From positions 139,704,351-139,768,350 of the forward strand of contig CP136062.1 in the NCBI GenBank assembly GCA_032622095.1: 64,000 bases of DNA. The letters are read 5' to 3'. A program made the translations under genes and the position numbers. Under the pieces are notes generated by a model. The model had not been told where the DNA came from. It saw only the letters and a program-made list of their open reading frames with translations, and searched no databases. How positions within the stretch are numbered: position 1 is the stretch's first letter; each line of letters opens with the position of its first letter. Origin of the DNA: Siphonodentalium dalli. Taxonomy: Eukaryota > Mollusca > Scaphopoda > Gadilida > Siphonodentaliidae. Shown one piece after another: positions 47,283 to 57,638 of the stretch.

Positions 47283-48604
47283 ACTAGCAGGTTAGCCCGC
47301 CACCGGCGGCTTGTCCGAAACATGACATTTTTTTAATATATTTTTTTAATTTTTAGCTCCACGCGTTTCAATAAGAAAAATTTGTACCCGGTAGCTCCAC
47401 CCGTTTCCGAGATCTGGTCTGCGCATGCGCGAAGCTGGCGTCGCACGGACTCGGCGACCCGATAAAATTTGTACCCGGCGCAAGATACATTCACATAGCA
47501 AATTTCAAGTCGATAGCTCCACCCGTTTCCGAGATCTCGTCTGTGCATGCGCTGCACGGGCGTCGCACGGGCTCGGCGACCCGATAAAATTTGTACCCGG
47601 CGCAAGATACATTCACATACCAAATTTCAAGTCGATAGCTCCACCCGTTTCCGATATCTCGTCTGCGCATGCGCTGCACGGGCGTCGCACGGGCTCGCCA
47701 ATACGACAGCGACGACCACCTGGTCAAACTACACTCACGTAACAAGTTTCGTCCCGATCGGTCGAGGTGTTGGTATCTGATGCAAAAGACGAAATTGTGA
47801 GTGTTGGTCAAATAGTCCCCGCCGTGAACCTCATCGTCGCAAAGAGCGGACAGTCAATTAACCCCGTTGTGAACCTCAATCACCAACGCGACGTAAACAT
47901 GTGTTGCGTTCTAAAAATAGGAAAGCATTTTCTCTCTGCATAATTCTGCAGATGCTAATAACGTTGTTCCCCGTAGGTAGCAATATCGTTGTTGTTGATA
48001 TTTACGGCTTGGGGGCTATTTTCTCATTTAGCAAGTTTGAGCTCAATCGGTTCGAGTCTATAAAGGACACACTCATATATATGACACTTCCCGTGGGTAG
48101 CAAGTTTGAGCTCAATCGGCATTCCCTGGAATTTCCCGTAGATTGGCAGATTCCAGTAGCTTTTTATAACGGTATATCTGGGGAGAAATCTGATGCTATA
48201 TTCGTGATTATCTGGGATGATTTCGGTATATAACTATATACTGTAAAAACAAAGCGCGCCATCCGTGCTCGCAGGGTTGGTCAGAAACAAATGTTTTTTA
48301 AATTTAATGTATGTTCCGTATATCTCTCTGCAGATGCAAATAGCGTTGAATGGCAAACAGACGCTCTTTATAGAGATGCGTCAAAAACAAACGCTCATTA
48401 AATAATCACTTGATTAACCCACGCCGTGCCTTTGCGGTGATTTGAGATTGGAGAACGGGTGCTCTGAGCTTTTCTAAACTGCGACCACGGTCGTGTCGCT
48501 GGGATTTGACACTTACATAGGAAGTTTGAGCTCAATCTGTACACGCGTTTTGTATTCTATGAAGTACACACACACACATATACGAAGTCTCAAAATATAT
48601 AGTA
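47283..48604 (+). repeat. CTAG-family unit, array unit 4, with inverted 121-bp modules
   Basis: After CTAGCAGGTTAGCCCGCC come three copies of the ~120-base module seen inverted at 26876-27235 (GCTCCACCCGTTTCCGAGAT, GCATGCGC, CGGCGACCCGATAAAATTTG), at about 47391-47700. A body like unit 2 follows. This shows units exchange internal modules. Confidence 0.85.
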
Positions 48605-49616
48605 CTAGCAGGTTAGCCCGCCACTGGCGGCATTCGTCCCATGGCTTTGTTTCAGAAACATGACATTTTTGTAATTATTTTGTTTTTATTTATTTTTGTT
48701 TTTTATTTTTGAATATGAATTTAATGTTTTTTAAATTTAATATATTTTGTTTCTGAATTGTTTTTTTATTGTTAATTTTTTTTAATTTTAAATTGTTTTA
48801 ATTAAATTGTAAATTGTTTTATTTAATTTTTTTGTTTCTGGCGGAAAAATTTACCCGTAGAAATCCCCCCCCCCCCCTTCCTAGGAACGACAGACAACGC
48901 ATTCTTTGTTTCGCGAAATCTCTCTACGATAACATTGCATTGAATTTAAAACAAACGCTTCCCGTCGGGAAATCTGTTTTCAGGTCGTTGTTGTTGGCAT
49001 CACGGCTCCCCGAAAACTCTCACATTGCCGAAAACGTGTATTTAGTAATATCGTTGTTGTTGATATTTACGGCTTGGGGGCTATTTTCTTATTTAGCAAG
49101 TTTGAGCTCAATCGGTTAGAGTCTATAAAGGACACACTCATATATATGACACTTCCCGTAGGTAGCAAGTTTGAGCTCAATCGGCATTCCCTGGAATTTC
49201 CCGTAGATTGGCAGATTCCAGTAGCTTTATAACGGTATATCTGGGGAGAAATCTGATGCTATATTCGTGATTATCTGGGATGATTTCTGTATATACCGAA
49301 GGTATATACTGTAAAACAGAGCGCGCCATCCGTGCTCGCAGGGAATAAATTTCGAGCGATAACGTTTGCGTTCCCGTATAACTCTGCAGATGCGAATAAC
49401 GTTGAATGGGAAACAGACGCTCTTTATAGAGATGCGTCATAAACAAACGCTCATTAAATAATCACTTGATTAACCCCCGCCGTGCCTTTGCGGTGATTTG
49501 AGATTGGAGAACGGGTGCTCTGAGCTTCTCTAAACCGCGACTACGGCGGTGTCGGTGGGATTTGACACTTAAATACGAAATTTGATCTCAATCTGTACAC
49601 GCGTTTTGGATTCTAT

Positions 49617-49662
<46 letters not shown>

Positions 49663-49688
49663 CGAAGTCTCAAAATATATAGTATAGA
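48605..49688 (+). repeat. CTAG-family unit, array unit 5 (near-twin of unit 3)
   Basis: Collinear with 46203-47282 at an offset of 2,402 bases. It ends with a long CA tract (49620-49658), ATATATAGTATAGA, and then GATAGATAGATAGATGACG where the array stops. Confidence 0.9.
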
Positions 49689-50215
49689 TAGATAGATAGA
49701 TGACGATGTGTGTTGCCAATATGGATATAATATTTGTAAAAAAAAATAACCACTTTGAGCAAGATTATTGTCCATTTCTATTACACCCTATCGGAGTGTT
49801 TCACATGACATTAATGTGTTCGTCATTACGGACCTTGTGCCATCGTGGAAAGAGATAACTCGGGGCTGCAATCGGTTTTACTGTTGGCGTGTCGATAAAT
49901 TCATTAACACATACGTGTCATTCTGTATATGGATAAGGTGAAATTGTGTTATTGCTGAAAGACAGAAGTCGGGTCCGCGCAACCAGTTGTAGGAATAAGG
50001 GAGCTAAATGTGTTCCGGAGTCGGGGAGCGAGTATACCGTGGAATGCGAATGACTCTCCCACTTCCGGTTGTAATGGCGGTTAGCGGATGAAAAATTGTT
50101 AGCGGACATTTCTCGTTTCTATTGTTTATTGTGTGCAGTAAGCTTGTTTCTTCCACTAGTGTTGTAACTGGATATTCGCTAATTGGACTGGGATTACTCG
50201 CGAGAAGGTAGGATC
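49689..50215 (+). other. Probable 5' region of the LINE
   Basis: From the end of the CTAG array to the first ORF1 ATG. CATTCTGTATATGGATAAGG near 49920 resembles 62433-62450, so part of it is a dispersed repeat. The exact 5' end of the LINE could not be placed. Confidence 0.4.
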
Positions 50216-51483
50216 ATGCCAAATTCAAAAATCCAGAGGAAATTGACACTATCGTTCGAGAAAAACCGATACCTGAGCCATGACACTGTAATTAGGTCAC
50301 TGGAAAAAAGTCGTCGCATTGAGCAGTGTTGAGTGCCATTAGAGGCGTCCAGCTTACTGAGACCCATTGTTTTATTACAGTGAACAGCCCAGATACCAAA
50401 AATGAAATAATTAACTCTGGCCTTCAGATATTCAGAAACTTTGTTCGGCCGGTAGATGTTGATAGCCAATCTCTACATGTCACAGTCAGGGACGGCCCAA
50501 TTAAGATGGACGATATATTTATTGTTGATGTACTTTCACCTTATGGCCAAATAGTTGAGGACAGTTTGAAAAGGGCTCTGATAAACGGGACTACCAAAGA
50601 CAGCTGGACCCGATATCTTCTATTGATTCCCGGGACGGGATGTGATGAAATTCCACACAAGCTGGTCGTGGACAATTATACATTGAAAGTTATTTCAAAC
50701 AAGACTAAAGTGCCCTGGAAGGAATGCAACGATCAACACTTCCCGAATACAGTGTGCAATCAGTCACGCGACAAGCCTGTGTCATGTTCACGCTTTTTTT
50801 TGCGATCACAACTCACTGACGTGTTCAAACGATGTTGTGTGTCGATTTTGCAAGATGAGTTGTCACGTGGTTGCTAGGTGTGCAATGTGCCAGCGTGGGA
50901 ATGATGAGTACACTAATCGACTATCTAATAATTACCAGTACGGCGGGAACTGGAACCGCAGAAATGATGAGTACACTAATCGATTGTACAATGATTACCG
51001 ATACGGCGGGAACGAGAACCGCGATCCATCAAAGGAACTAATCAACGGTAAACCAGACTCCCAACAAGTCGACAGCTCCGCTCGCGATTCGCCGAATCAT
51101 GACGTCACAAAAAGCAACGTAAACATTGTGGTTGACACAGTAATATTGGGCGCAAGCAATTGTGCTGGACTCCCGATTACAAAACCCAATATAAAGCTGT
51201 ACGCGTTCTCTGGTGCATGTTATCGCGACATTGACAAACTATTGAAAATGGTGTCTCAAGACATTGACAATAAACTTGTATCTACTGTCATTGTGCATTT
51301 GGGCACAAATGACATTGTCCACGAGAAAGGCAACTCAACTCCCGCTATTGGATATATTCCAGAAGCATTGGCTGAAATTCGCAAATTGTTTGAAAGGGCG
51401 TGTGTTAAACTGCACCGAGGAAGGGACGCAGTATGCGCGCACAGGACCACAACAAGAAAACCATAGTCAGAAATGGTAACGCC
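50216..51483 (+). pseudogene. LINE ORF1, part 1: N-terminal domain, CCHC knuckle, start of SGNH-esterase domain
   Basis: The likely start is ATG at 50216 (MPNSKIQRKLTLSFEKNRYL). A frame change follows near A6 at 50304-50309 and another near T8 at about 50798. The first ~180 residues look like the nucleic-acid-binding ORF1 domain of CR1-like LINEs (THCFITVNSPDTKNEIINSG). Then CRFCKMSCHVVARC fits C-x2-C-x4-H-x4-C exactly. A 21-residue tandem duplication follows (NDEYTNRL...YGGN twice). Next comes VILGASN, a serine block as in GDS, and HLGTND, the GxND block of SGNH hydrolases. ORF1 esterase domains are established in CR1-clade LINEs. The frame is cut at 51483 by an insertion. Confidence 0.8.
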
Positions 51484-51558
51484 ACCAAGATTATAGTATT
51501 ACATATAAATAGAAATTATAAAAAATACATAAAATATTTTGATAACAATTACGTTTAA

Positions 51559-52199
51559 AGAGGTACTGTACACAAAGATAGGCGATTTTTTTATTTACTC
51601 CCATTGAAATAACTTTCAAGTTAGATGGTGTTCGTGTTATATGAGTTTCGTATAAACCTAATTTAGCGAAGAAAATATTGATCTTGGAAACAAAATATTA
51701 CGATTTCAAACTACGCGCCATGTTTTTGACCTTCACCGGAGAAGACGCAGGTCGCAGGAAGAACCGGAAGTTCATTACTCACAGCTTCGATTGATGTATT
51801 CAATCTCTTCCGTCCAACAATCTCACTCCCTATAAAATACTTGACGCTTTATGACTCTTGTTTCTTTCTCCTTTTTTCCGAATCGGTTATAACGGGCCTT
51901 CTTTTGCAGGTAACATGTTTTGTTTGCAACTCAATAATGTTCGCGAACGGCCGTCGATAAAAGACACGCAACATATGCGATTTCAAGAACGGTAACTCGT
52001 AATGGCATAATTCTCCATTTTATGACTCCAGCCATAAATGAATTATATTAAATAATTCAATTTTACTTTTATGATAGCCTGTTAACCGGAACGTTTTCAG
52101 TAGACATCGTCGACTCAAATGAGTTATTTTATAATATAATATTCATATTAGATCGCTATTGTCACCGGGAATTTATTGAAATTGGGGTACAGTACCCCT
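51559..52199. mobile_element. TTAA family B element (641 bp) inside the LINE insertion
   Basis: AGAGGTACTGTAC to GTACAGTACCCCT with TTAA at 51555-51558 and 52200-52203. Opposite orientation to 35037-35627, matching it through TCACCGGGAATTTATTGAAA. No coding capacity. Confidence 0.9.
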
Positions 52200-52459
52200 T
52201 TAAACAAGTATTCCTTCAAATTATTACTAACAAAGCAAGTAAACGACTGTGGGGTCACTCAACAGATTATAAAGACTTGGACTTAGTATACTGTAAATAC
52301 TAAAATTTAAATGAAATAATTAAAAGATAAAATTTAGCAAGTAGTAAAAGTTAATTTTCTCATTTTTTTTTTTTTGGTTAAATAAAGCAATAATTTAAAT
52401 GTAACATTTGGTTTAAAAAAAATGATTGACCGTGGTTCTTCCAATAATTGCGCGACTGA

Positions 52460-52770
52460 CCTGGTCAATTGTTCTTAAGAAGTTGTTTTGAGAATTACTA
52501 TGGAGGGAAATAGTTATGGCTGTGGCTTCGCAAGTAATTAACTTGGTGACGTGATGTTAACAAATCTGAACTCCAGTAAACCAAGGACGCTCCATACCAA
52601 ATATAAGGTAAATTAATAATTCTTTAGAAGTTGTTTTAAGATTTACTATGGAGGGAAAGAATTGTGGTGCTGGCTTCGCAACTATTTGACCTCATTGTAA
52701 CAAATATAAATATTAGTCACTCAGGCATGTGTCTATTCTGTATATCAAGTTATTGGGTCTTACGTGTCTT
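52460..52770 (+). repeat. Array B-type units, short block
   Basis: Two units with GAAGTTGTTTTAAGA, TTACTATGGAGGGAAA and GGCTTCGCAACTATTTGACC, as in 14229-15640. Confidence 0.8.
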
Positions 52771-53124
52771 GAGATGTCTAAATAGTTTTCGATGGACAGA
52801 TCGCACAAGGGACCCACGCCAATCTTCTCTGTTGTGATTCCAATTGTTGGCTTATTAAATATGCACATATGCTTAAGATACAGTCGCGCGCGAAGCACGC
52901 TCCCGTAAGTCGGGTTTTGGATCCCAGTTAATGAAAATATCATTGAAATAATCAATTTCCCCCAATAAACATCCATATATTCAATATACATGTTTTGGAG
53001 CAGAATTAGGCAGTCCATATTGGACGCCATCATGGAATTTATTTTGTTTTGTTTGAATTTTCACACATATTTATTAGTTATGTGGATGGAGTTCTCATTA
53101 AACCTCACATCCTTATATTGGTTA

Positions 53125-53604
53125 CAGTAATGCCCAAAGTAATTGACCACTTAACCACATCAGACTTATTGGTAATTTTTCAGGATTTAAAATCCTGAAA
53201 AATTACCAATAATTCTGCTGTGGTTAAGTGGTCAATTACTTTGAACATTACTGTATGAGGATTGAGTTATCATTAAACCTCAAATCCTTATATTGGTTAC
53301 AGTAATGCCCAAAGTAATTGACCACTTAACCACAGCAGAATTATGGGTATTTTTTCAGCATTTAAAATCCTGATAAATTACCCATTATTCTGCTGTGCTT
53401 AAGTGGTCAATTACTTTGAACATTACTGTATGAGGATTGAGTTATCATTAAACCTCAAATCCTTATATTGGTTACAGTAATGCCCAAAGTAATTGACCAC
53501 TTAACCACAGCATAATTATGGGTAATTTTTCAGGATTTAAAATCATGAAAAAAATAACCATAATTTTGCTGTGGTTAAGTGATCAATTACTTTGGACATT
53601 ACTG
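53125..53604. repeat. Triplicated hairpin MITE, 175-bp period
   Basis: Three 129-130-base hairpins occupy 53125-53253, 53300-53428 and 53475-53604. Each has CAGTAATGCCCAAAGTAATT ends, TA on both sides and a loop at GGATTTAAAATCC. The ~46-base spacers (TGAGGATTGAGTTATCATTA, ACCTCAAATCCTTATATTGG) are nearly identical, so a unit of MITE plus flank was tandemly amplified. The MITE family is that of 3498-3626. Confidence 0.95.
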
Positions 53605-53929
53605 TATGTAGATGGAGTTAAACCTCACAACAGTTTGTTGGGGATTTGGACCTTGACTTGGGACCTTTGGTTTTTAACGCAACAAATGCGCGTACACCTT
53701 ATACACAAATTTCTTATGTAACCAGAGTTTTTCTTGGATAAGATGAGTTTGAAGCCTGCTTACATTTCAAAATGTTGTCAGTTTTGTATTCTCTGCAGCG
53801 GAACTCGACGCATTGAAGCAAAAGTTACAAGAGATAAAATGTGTACGTAATGAGACTATAATACAAATGAAAAAATAAATTCAGGGAGGGGTGGGCGATA
53901 CAGGGAACTAAGGGTTGAACCGATATAAA

Positions 53930-54660
53930 TTTATAGAGCGATAATGACCAATGTTGACATATTATGCATCTCAACTCTACTGAACATTGCAACAAGGATA
54001 TAAAATAGGGGGTGTCAGAATCTTAGTCATCTCTTTATACATGTAGTGCCAGAATAGTCATTTATGGACTTCTATAAGATGTTGGGGTTGGTACGTTATA
54101 TGGACTCGGAGAAAAAGGTGTTCGTACCGATGAACTGACATAAATTAGTGGAGTGATGTTGCCATGTAATGTATCGCGACTGTACTAAAGCAGCAATGAC
54201 ATAAAATGGGGGGGGGGGGTATGCAATTATCTCTATCTCTATAGATTGGCACCAGGATTATATAGAAAGGAATAGCAATTGATATACGTATACGGTATAC
54301 TATAGTAATAACATAGACATATAAGTAGAAGTATCACGCGATAAAATATTAAGTAACGTGACTATAGCGATAAAAAAATTAAATAAATTGGTCCGGGATT
54401 AGAGGTTGGGTTGGTTATATGTGGATAATTGGATATGGAATTCATACCGATGAAACGATACAAATTAGTGGAGCGATAAAGACCAATGTTGACACTTAGT
54501 CAGGCTACGCGGGAGAAAATAGGGGTTGATACGATAGGCCGAAATAAATTTGTCGGGTGATAATGACCAATGTTGATGTATAAAGTAACGCGACTGTACT
54601 GTCACACAATTATCAGATATAACGGTTAAATATGGACTCCAGTGCCCAATATGGAACAGC
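53930..54660 (+). repeat. Degenerate tandem repeats with GATAATGACCAATGTTGA
   Basis: GCGATAATGACCAATGTTGAC recurs near 53939, 54474 (as AAAGACCAATG) and 54560, with ACAAATTAGTGGAG and CGCGACTGTACT between. Unit boundaries are blurred by divergence. Confidence 0.6.
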
Positions 54661-55095
54661 TCAGAAAACATTTGCACGGCCCTAAAATTTATTTAACAAG
54701 GCAATTGGCATCTGCCATATACAAATCGATTTATGTCGATAAATCTCTTATTTTTCAAAATGTTTAGCTCACACTTGGTGTGTGTGAGTGGGATACTTAT
54801 ATATTCCTAAAATGACAGGGTACAGCACGTAATTATTTTTTAGATCATCATCGAGTACTGAGTAGACGCATTTTATAAACAGGCTTTTGTCAATTGCCAT
54901 TTTGGTCAAACTAAACCCCTTTCGTCAGGGACAGCAGATCCAAATAGTAGCTAAGATGTATTTAGATAGAATTATCAAAAGAATTTGACCGATTCGGGTG
55001 CATTTTAAGAGAATCGAATGGAGAAATCTTGGTGATAATTCCAGAAAATAAAGATGGCGGAGAATCACAATGAAACTACCCACAATTCACTTCAA

Positions 55096-55560
55096 GGGGT
55101 TCCCAATGGGTTACACATTATTTTCAGTCTATCAAATTATTTATATTTCAAAAACAAGTTACTTTAAGTTTACACTTTCAGCCTATCCTGACTATCGATA
55201 CGATTTATCATATTTTCATAAACATATTATACACCGGTGGCGTTAACTTTACAATTTCGGCATCTACGTGATTCTATCGGTACGATTGAGTAATGGTACA
55301 AAACAAAATGTCCAAGAATACGACAGGGGCTCCCAATGGGTTATATATTATTTTCAGTCTATCAAATTATTTATATTTTCAACAACATATTATTACACCG
55401 ATGACTTTAAGTTTACAATTTCAGCCTGTCCTGACTCTATCGATACGATTTATCATATTTTCATAAACATATTATACACCGGTGGCGTTAACTTTACAAT
55501 TTCGGCATCTACGTGATTCCATCGGTACGATTGAGTAATGTACAAAAAATCTCCAAGAAT
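55096..55560 (+). repeat. Tandem duplication, 230-bp unit with ~115-bp sub-units
   Basis: GGGG(T/C)TCCCAATGGGTTA starts copies at 55096 and 55326. Within each, ACATATTATACACCGGTGGC and TTACAATTTC(A/G)GC segments repeat at about half the period. The array ends near the right border of the LINE insertion. Confidence 0.9.
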
Positions 55561-55625
55561 ACATTCGCCCTGTCCACCACACAATATCAAAATCACAGAA
55601 ACTAGATACACCACATGTGGCGTAA

Positions 55626-55896
55626 TAACGCCGATATTCTGGTTAACCAATTTATTGAGTGGTCATGTAACCGAAAACCGTATTTAACGTACGTGGACAC
55701 CACTTCGCAGTTCTGGGAAGGTGACGGTGTTGCCAAAGCATTGTTTGGTGACGACGACCGGAACGGCCTTCACCTTAGTCCTAAAGGTAGAACGGAGTTG
55801 GCAGAATTGTTCATAGGCACAGCGTCCGGCAAGCGGGATAGAAGTCCCACGAACACTACCCCTGAGCAGATTAAGGCTGCCAAAAATGACATTTGA
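55626..55896 (+). pseudogene. LINE ORF1, part 2: end of SGNH-esterase domain
   Basis: Continues ORF1 after the insertion: DILVNQFIEWSCNRKPYLTY, then GLHLSPKGRTELAELF and a TGA at 55894-55896. GLHL followed by SPKG is the last SGNH block, which carries the catalytic histidine. The residue three before the histidine is asparagine (NGLH), where the family usually has aspartate (DGxH), so catalysis may be weakened or lost. It is joined in phase to 50216-51483 across the insertion. Confidence 0.8.
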
Positions 55897-56092
55897 AATG
55901 GTAACAGTTGTATCCACCAAACATTTACCCAGTGTATGAATACTCCAAATTACTATTCACATTCGAAATCATTTAAATTCAACGATTCCACTGAATTCAA
56001 CGGTCGATATAATGCTACATTAATATATAATTCTCAAATAGCTTTTTGTCTCAACACCGAATGATATAACTGTTGATTCACATAACGCACCG

Positions 56093-56760
56093 TTGAATGA
56101 AGATTATACTTCGAATAAAGTTACCGTGAACACGGGTAGAACTATCAGGGGTGAACATGATGTTTTATTCGATAACCATAAATATACATGTACATGTACT
56201 TACTCTGAGCACATTTCAGGTTCCACAGGTAAGTCTATAAACCTCGTCGATGGTAATTATTACACTAACTCTCAGACGTCCGTGCGTGATAACGATGATG
56301 ACATTGTTGATGCCGAAGATGATGATGATGACGAGGAAATCGATGATGATGGTGTAGATGATGATTATACTCATGACTATGGCATAAATATATGGAGAGG
56401 TCTTGATATTTTATTCCAAGAAAATAATTATACATGTATTGACCCGCAACATTTCTCAGAAAATGAACACCTACATTCTCAAAAGTCTGTTTGTAATAAT
56501 GATTATGGTGAAGATAGCGACGAAGATGGTAATGATGATGATAATGATGATGGTGATGACGGTGATGATGACGGTGATGATGAGGGTGGTGATGATGAGG
56601 GTGGTGATGATGAGGGCGATAATGATGGTGGGGGTGATGACGACACTGGTAATGAGAATGACGATACTGGTGATGGTCCTGGTGATGATGATGATTATGA
56701 TGATGATGGTGGTGACGATGCTGACGATGTAGATGATGATGACGATGATATTGGTGGAAC
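56093..56760 (+). CDS. LINE ORF2 leader: duplicated segment and aspartate-rich region
   Basis: One open frame runs from before 56093 into the endonuclease. Two diverged ~90-residue repeats (RGEHDVLFDNHKYTCT and RGLDILFQENNYTCID) each lead into acidic tracts. The second tract is about 85 residues of Asp, Gly, Glu and Asn encoded by GAT/GAC/GGT triplets. No ATG start was chosen because the open frame begins without one. An acidic leader before the APE endonuclease is not a standard LINE domain. It may be a coding triplet-repeat expansion. Confidence 0.65.
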
Positions 56761-57638
56761 GAACAACCTTAGAATACTTTCGCTTAACGTGGGTGGTATA
56801 TTGAAACGCCTCAATTACCCAGAGTTCCTTTCTTTGATTATGAGATATGATGTGTTGTGTTTAACAGAGATTAAAGTGCATGCCACAGATGATTTACAAA
56901 TTCCTGGATTTGAGATAATCGCGAAGAAATGCAGACCGAATAATGTAACGCGCTCGGGGGAGGGGGGGGGGGGTATTAATAGCGATACGCGTCGGCTTGA
57001 ACCTGAAATCAAAAGTCATTAAAACTGACTTGAAATTTCTTTTGTGGGCTGATATATCTCTTTCAAATGGGTCACAACTTTTGTTGGGTAACGTTTATAT
57101 ACCACCAGAAAACACAAAGTACACAGACAACAACTGGGGCACATCTATTGAAAACGAGATTATTCAAATGAAGTCCTCGTATCCAAAAACAATGCTAGTT
57201 GGTGATTTTAATTCCCGAACAGCCGAACTTGAAGATTATGTAGATTTAGAATCATCGCAAGATGAATCCAATTATCTAACGACTTATTTACAGGCAACAA
57301 GAGACATGGTAATTTGTAAACGCGCATCGGAAGACCACGGGAGGCCCAACACCTATGGTTATCGACTGCTTCACCTAACCAAATTTACCAAAGAATATAT
57401 TATGAACGGACGGTTAGGAGCCGACAAGGGTATAGGAAAGAAAACATGTCGCGATGCCAGCGTCGTAGATTATGATTTAGGATCTGAGGATGTATTTGGG
57501 CTCATTAGTGGTTTTGAAATCCTTGAATTTTCTTGTCTCACGTCTGATGTCCACTGTGCTCTCGGTATCGAGATTAACAGTAGTCTATCGCACGAGCCAC
57601 TTGTATCTTCGTTTGATCACTTTGAATCGGAGGGATAA
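56761..57638 (+). pseudogene. LINE ORF2: APE-type endonuclease
   Basis: LRILSLNVGGI opens the domain, and LCLTEIKV carries the metal-binding glutamate. A frame change follows in a G-rich run (56957-56972). The new frame has LLLGNVYIPPEN, MLVGDFNSR (57193-57219, the GDFN motif), YIMNGRLGADK, SVVDYDLGSEDVF and LTSDVHCAL, where canonical APE endonucleases have SDH. The domain ends at an in-frame TAA (57636-57638). The enzyme nicks target DNA for priming. Order and motifs are those of APE-type LINEs of the CR1/Jockey/I assemblage. Confidence 0.88.

Larger units (their letters stand above)
51484..55632. mobile_element. 4.15-kb insertion splitting the LINE esterase domain
   Basis: TAACGCC stands at 51477-51483 and again at 55626-55632, and the ORF1 reading phase is the same on both sides (AAC GCC read as Asn-Ala). 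That supports a single insertion with a 7-base duplication. The inserted sequence has no obvious terminal inverted repeats and no transposase or reverse transcriptase. It is a patchwork of a TTAA family B element, a short array B block, a triplicated hairpin MITE and two tandem arrays. It may be a non-autonomous element that acquired insertions. Confidence 0.6.

Noticed and set aside
56403-56732. Met-rich 109-codon frame
   Set aside because: A shifted reading of the GAT repeats that encode the aspartate-rich LINE segment.
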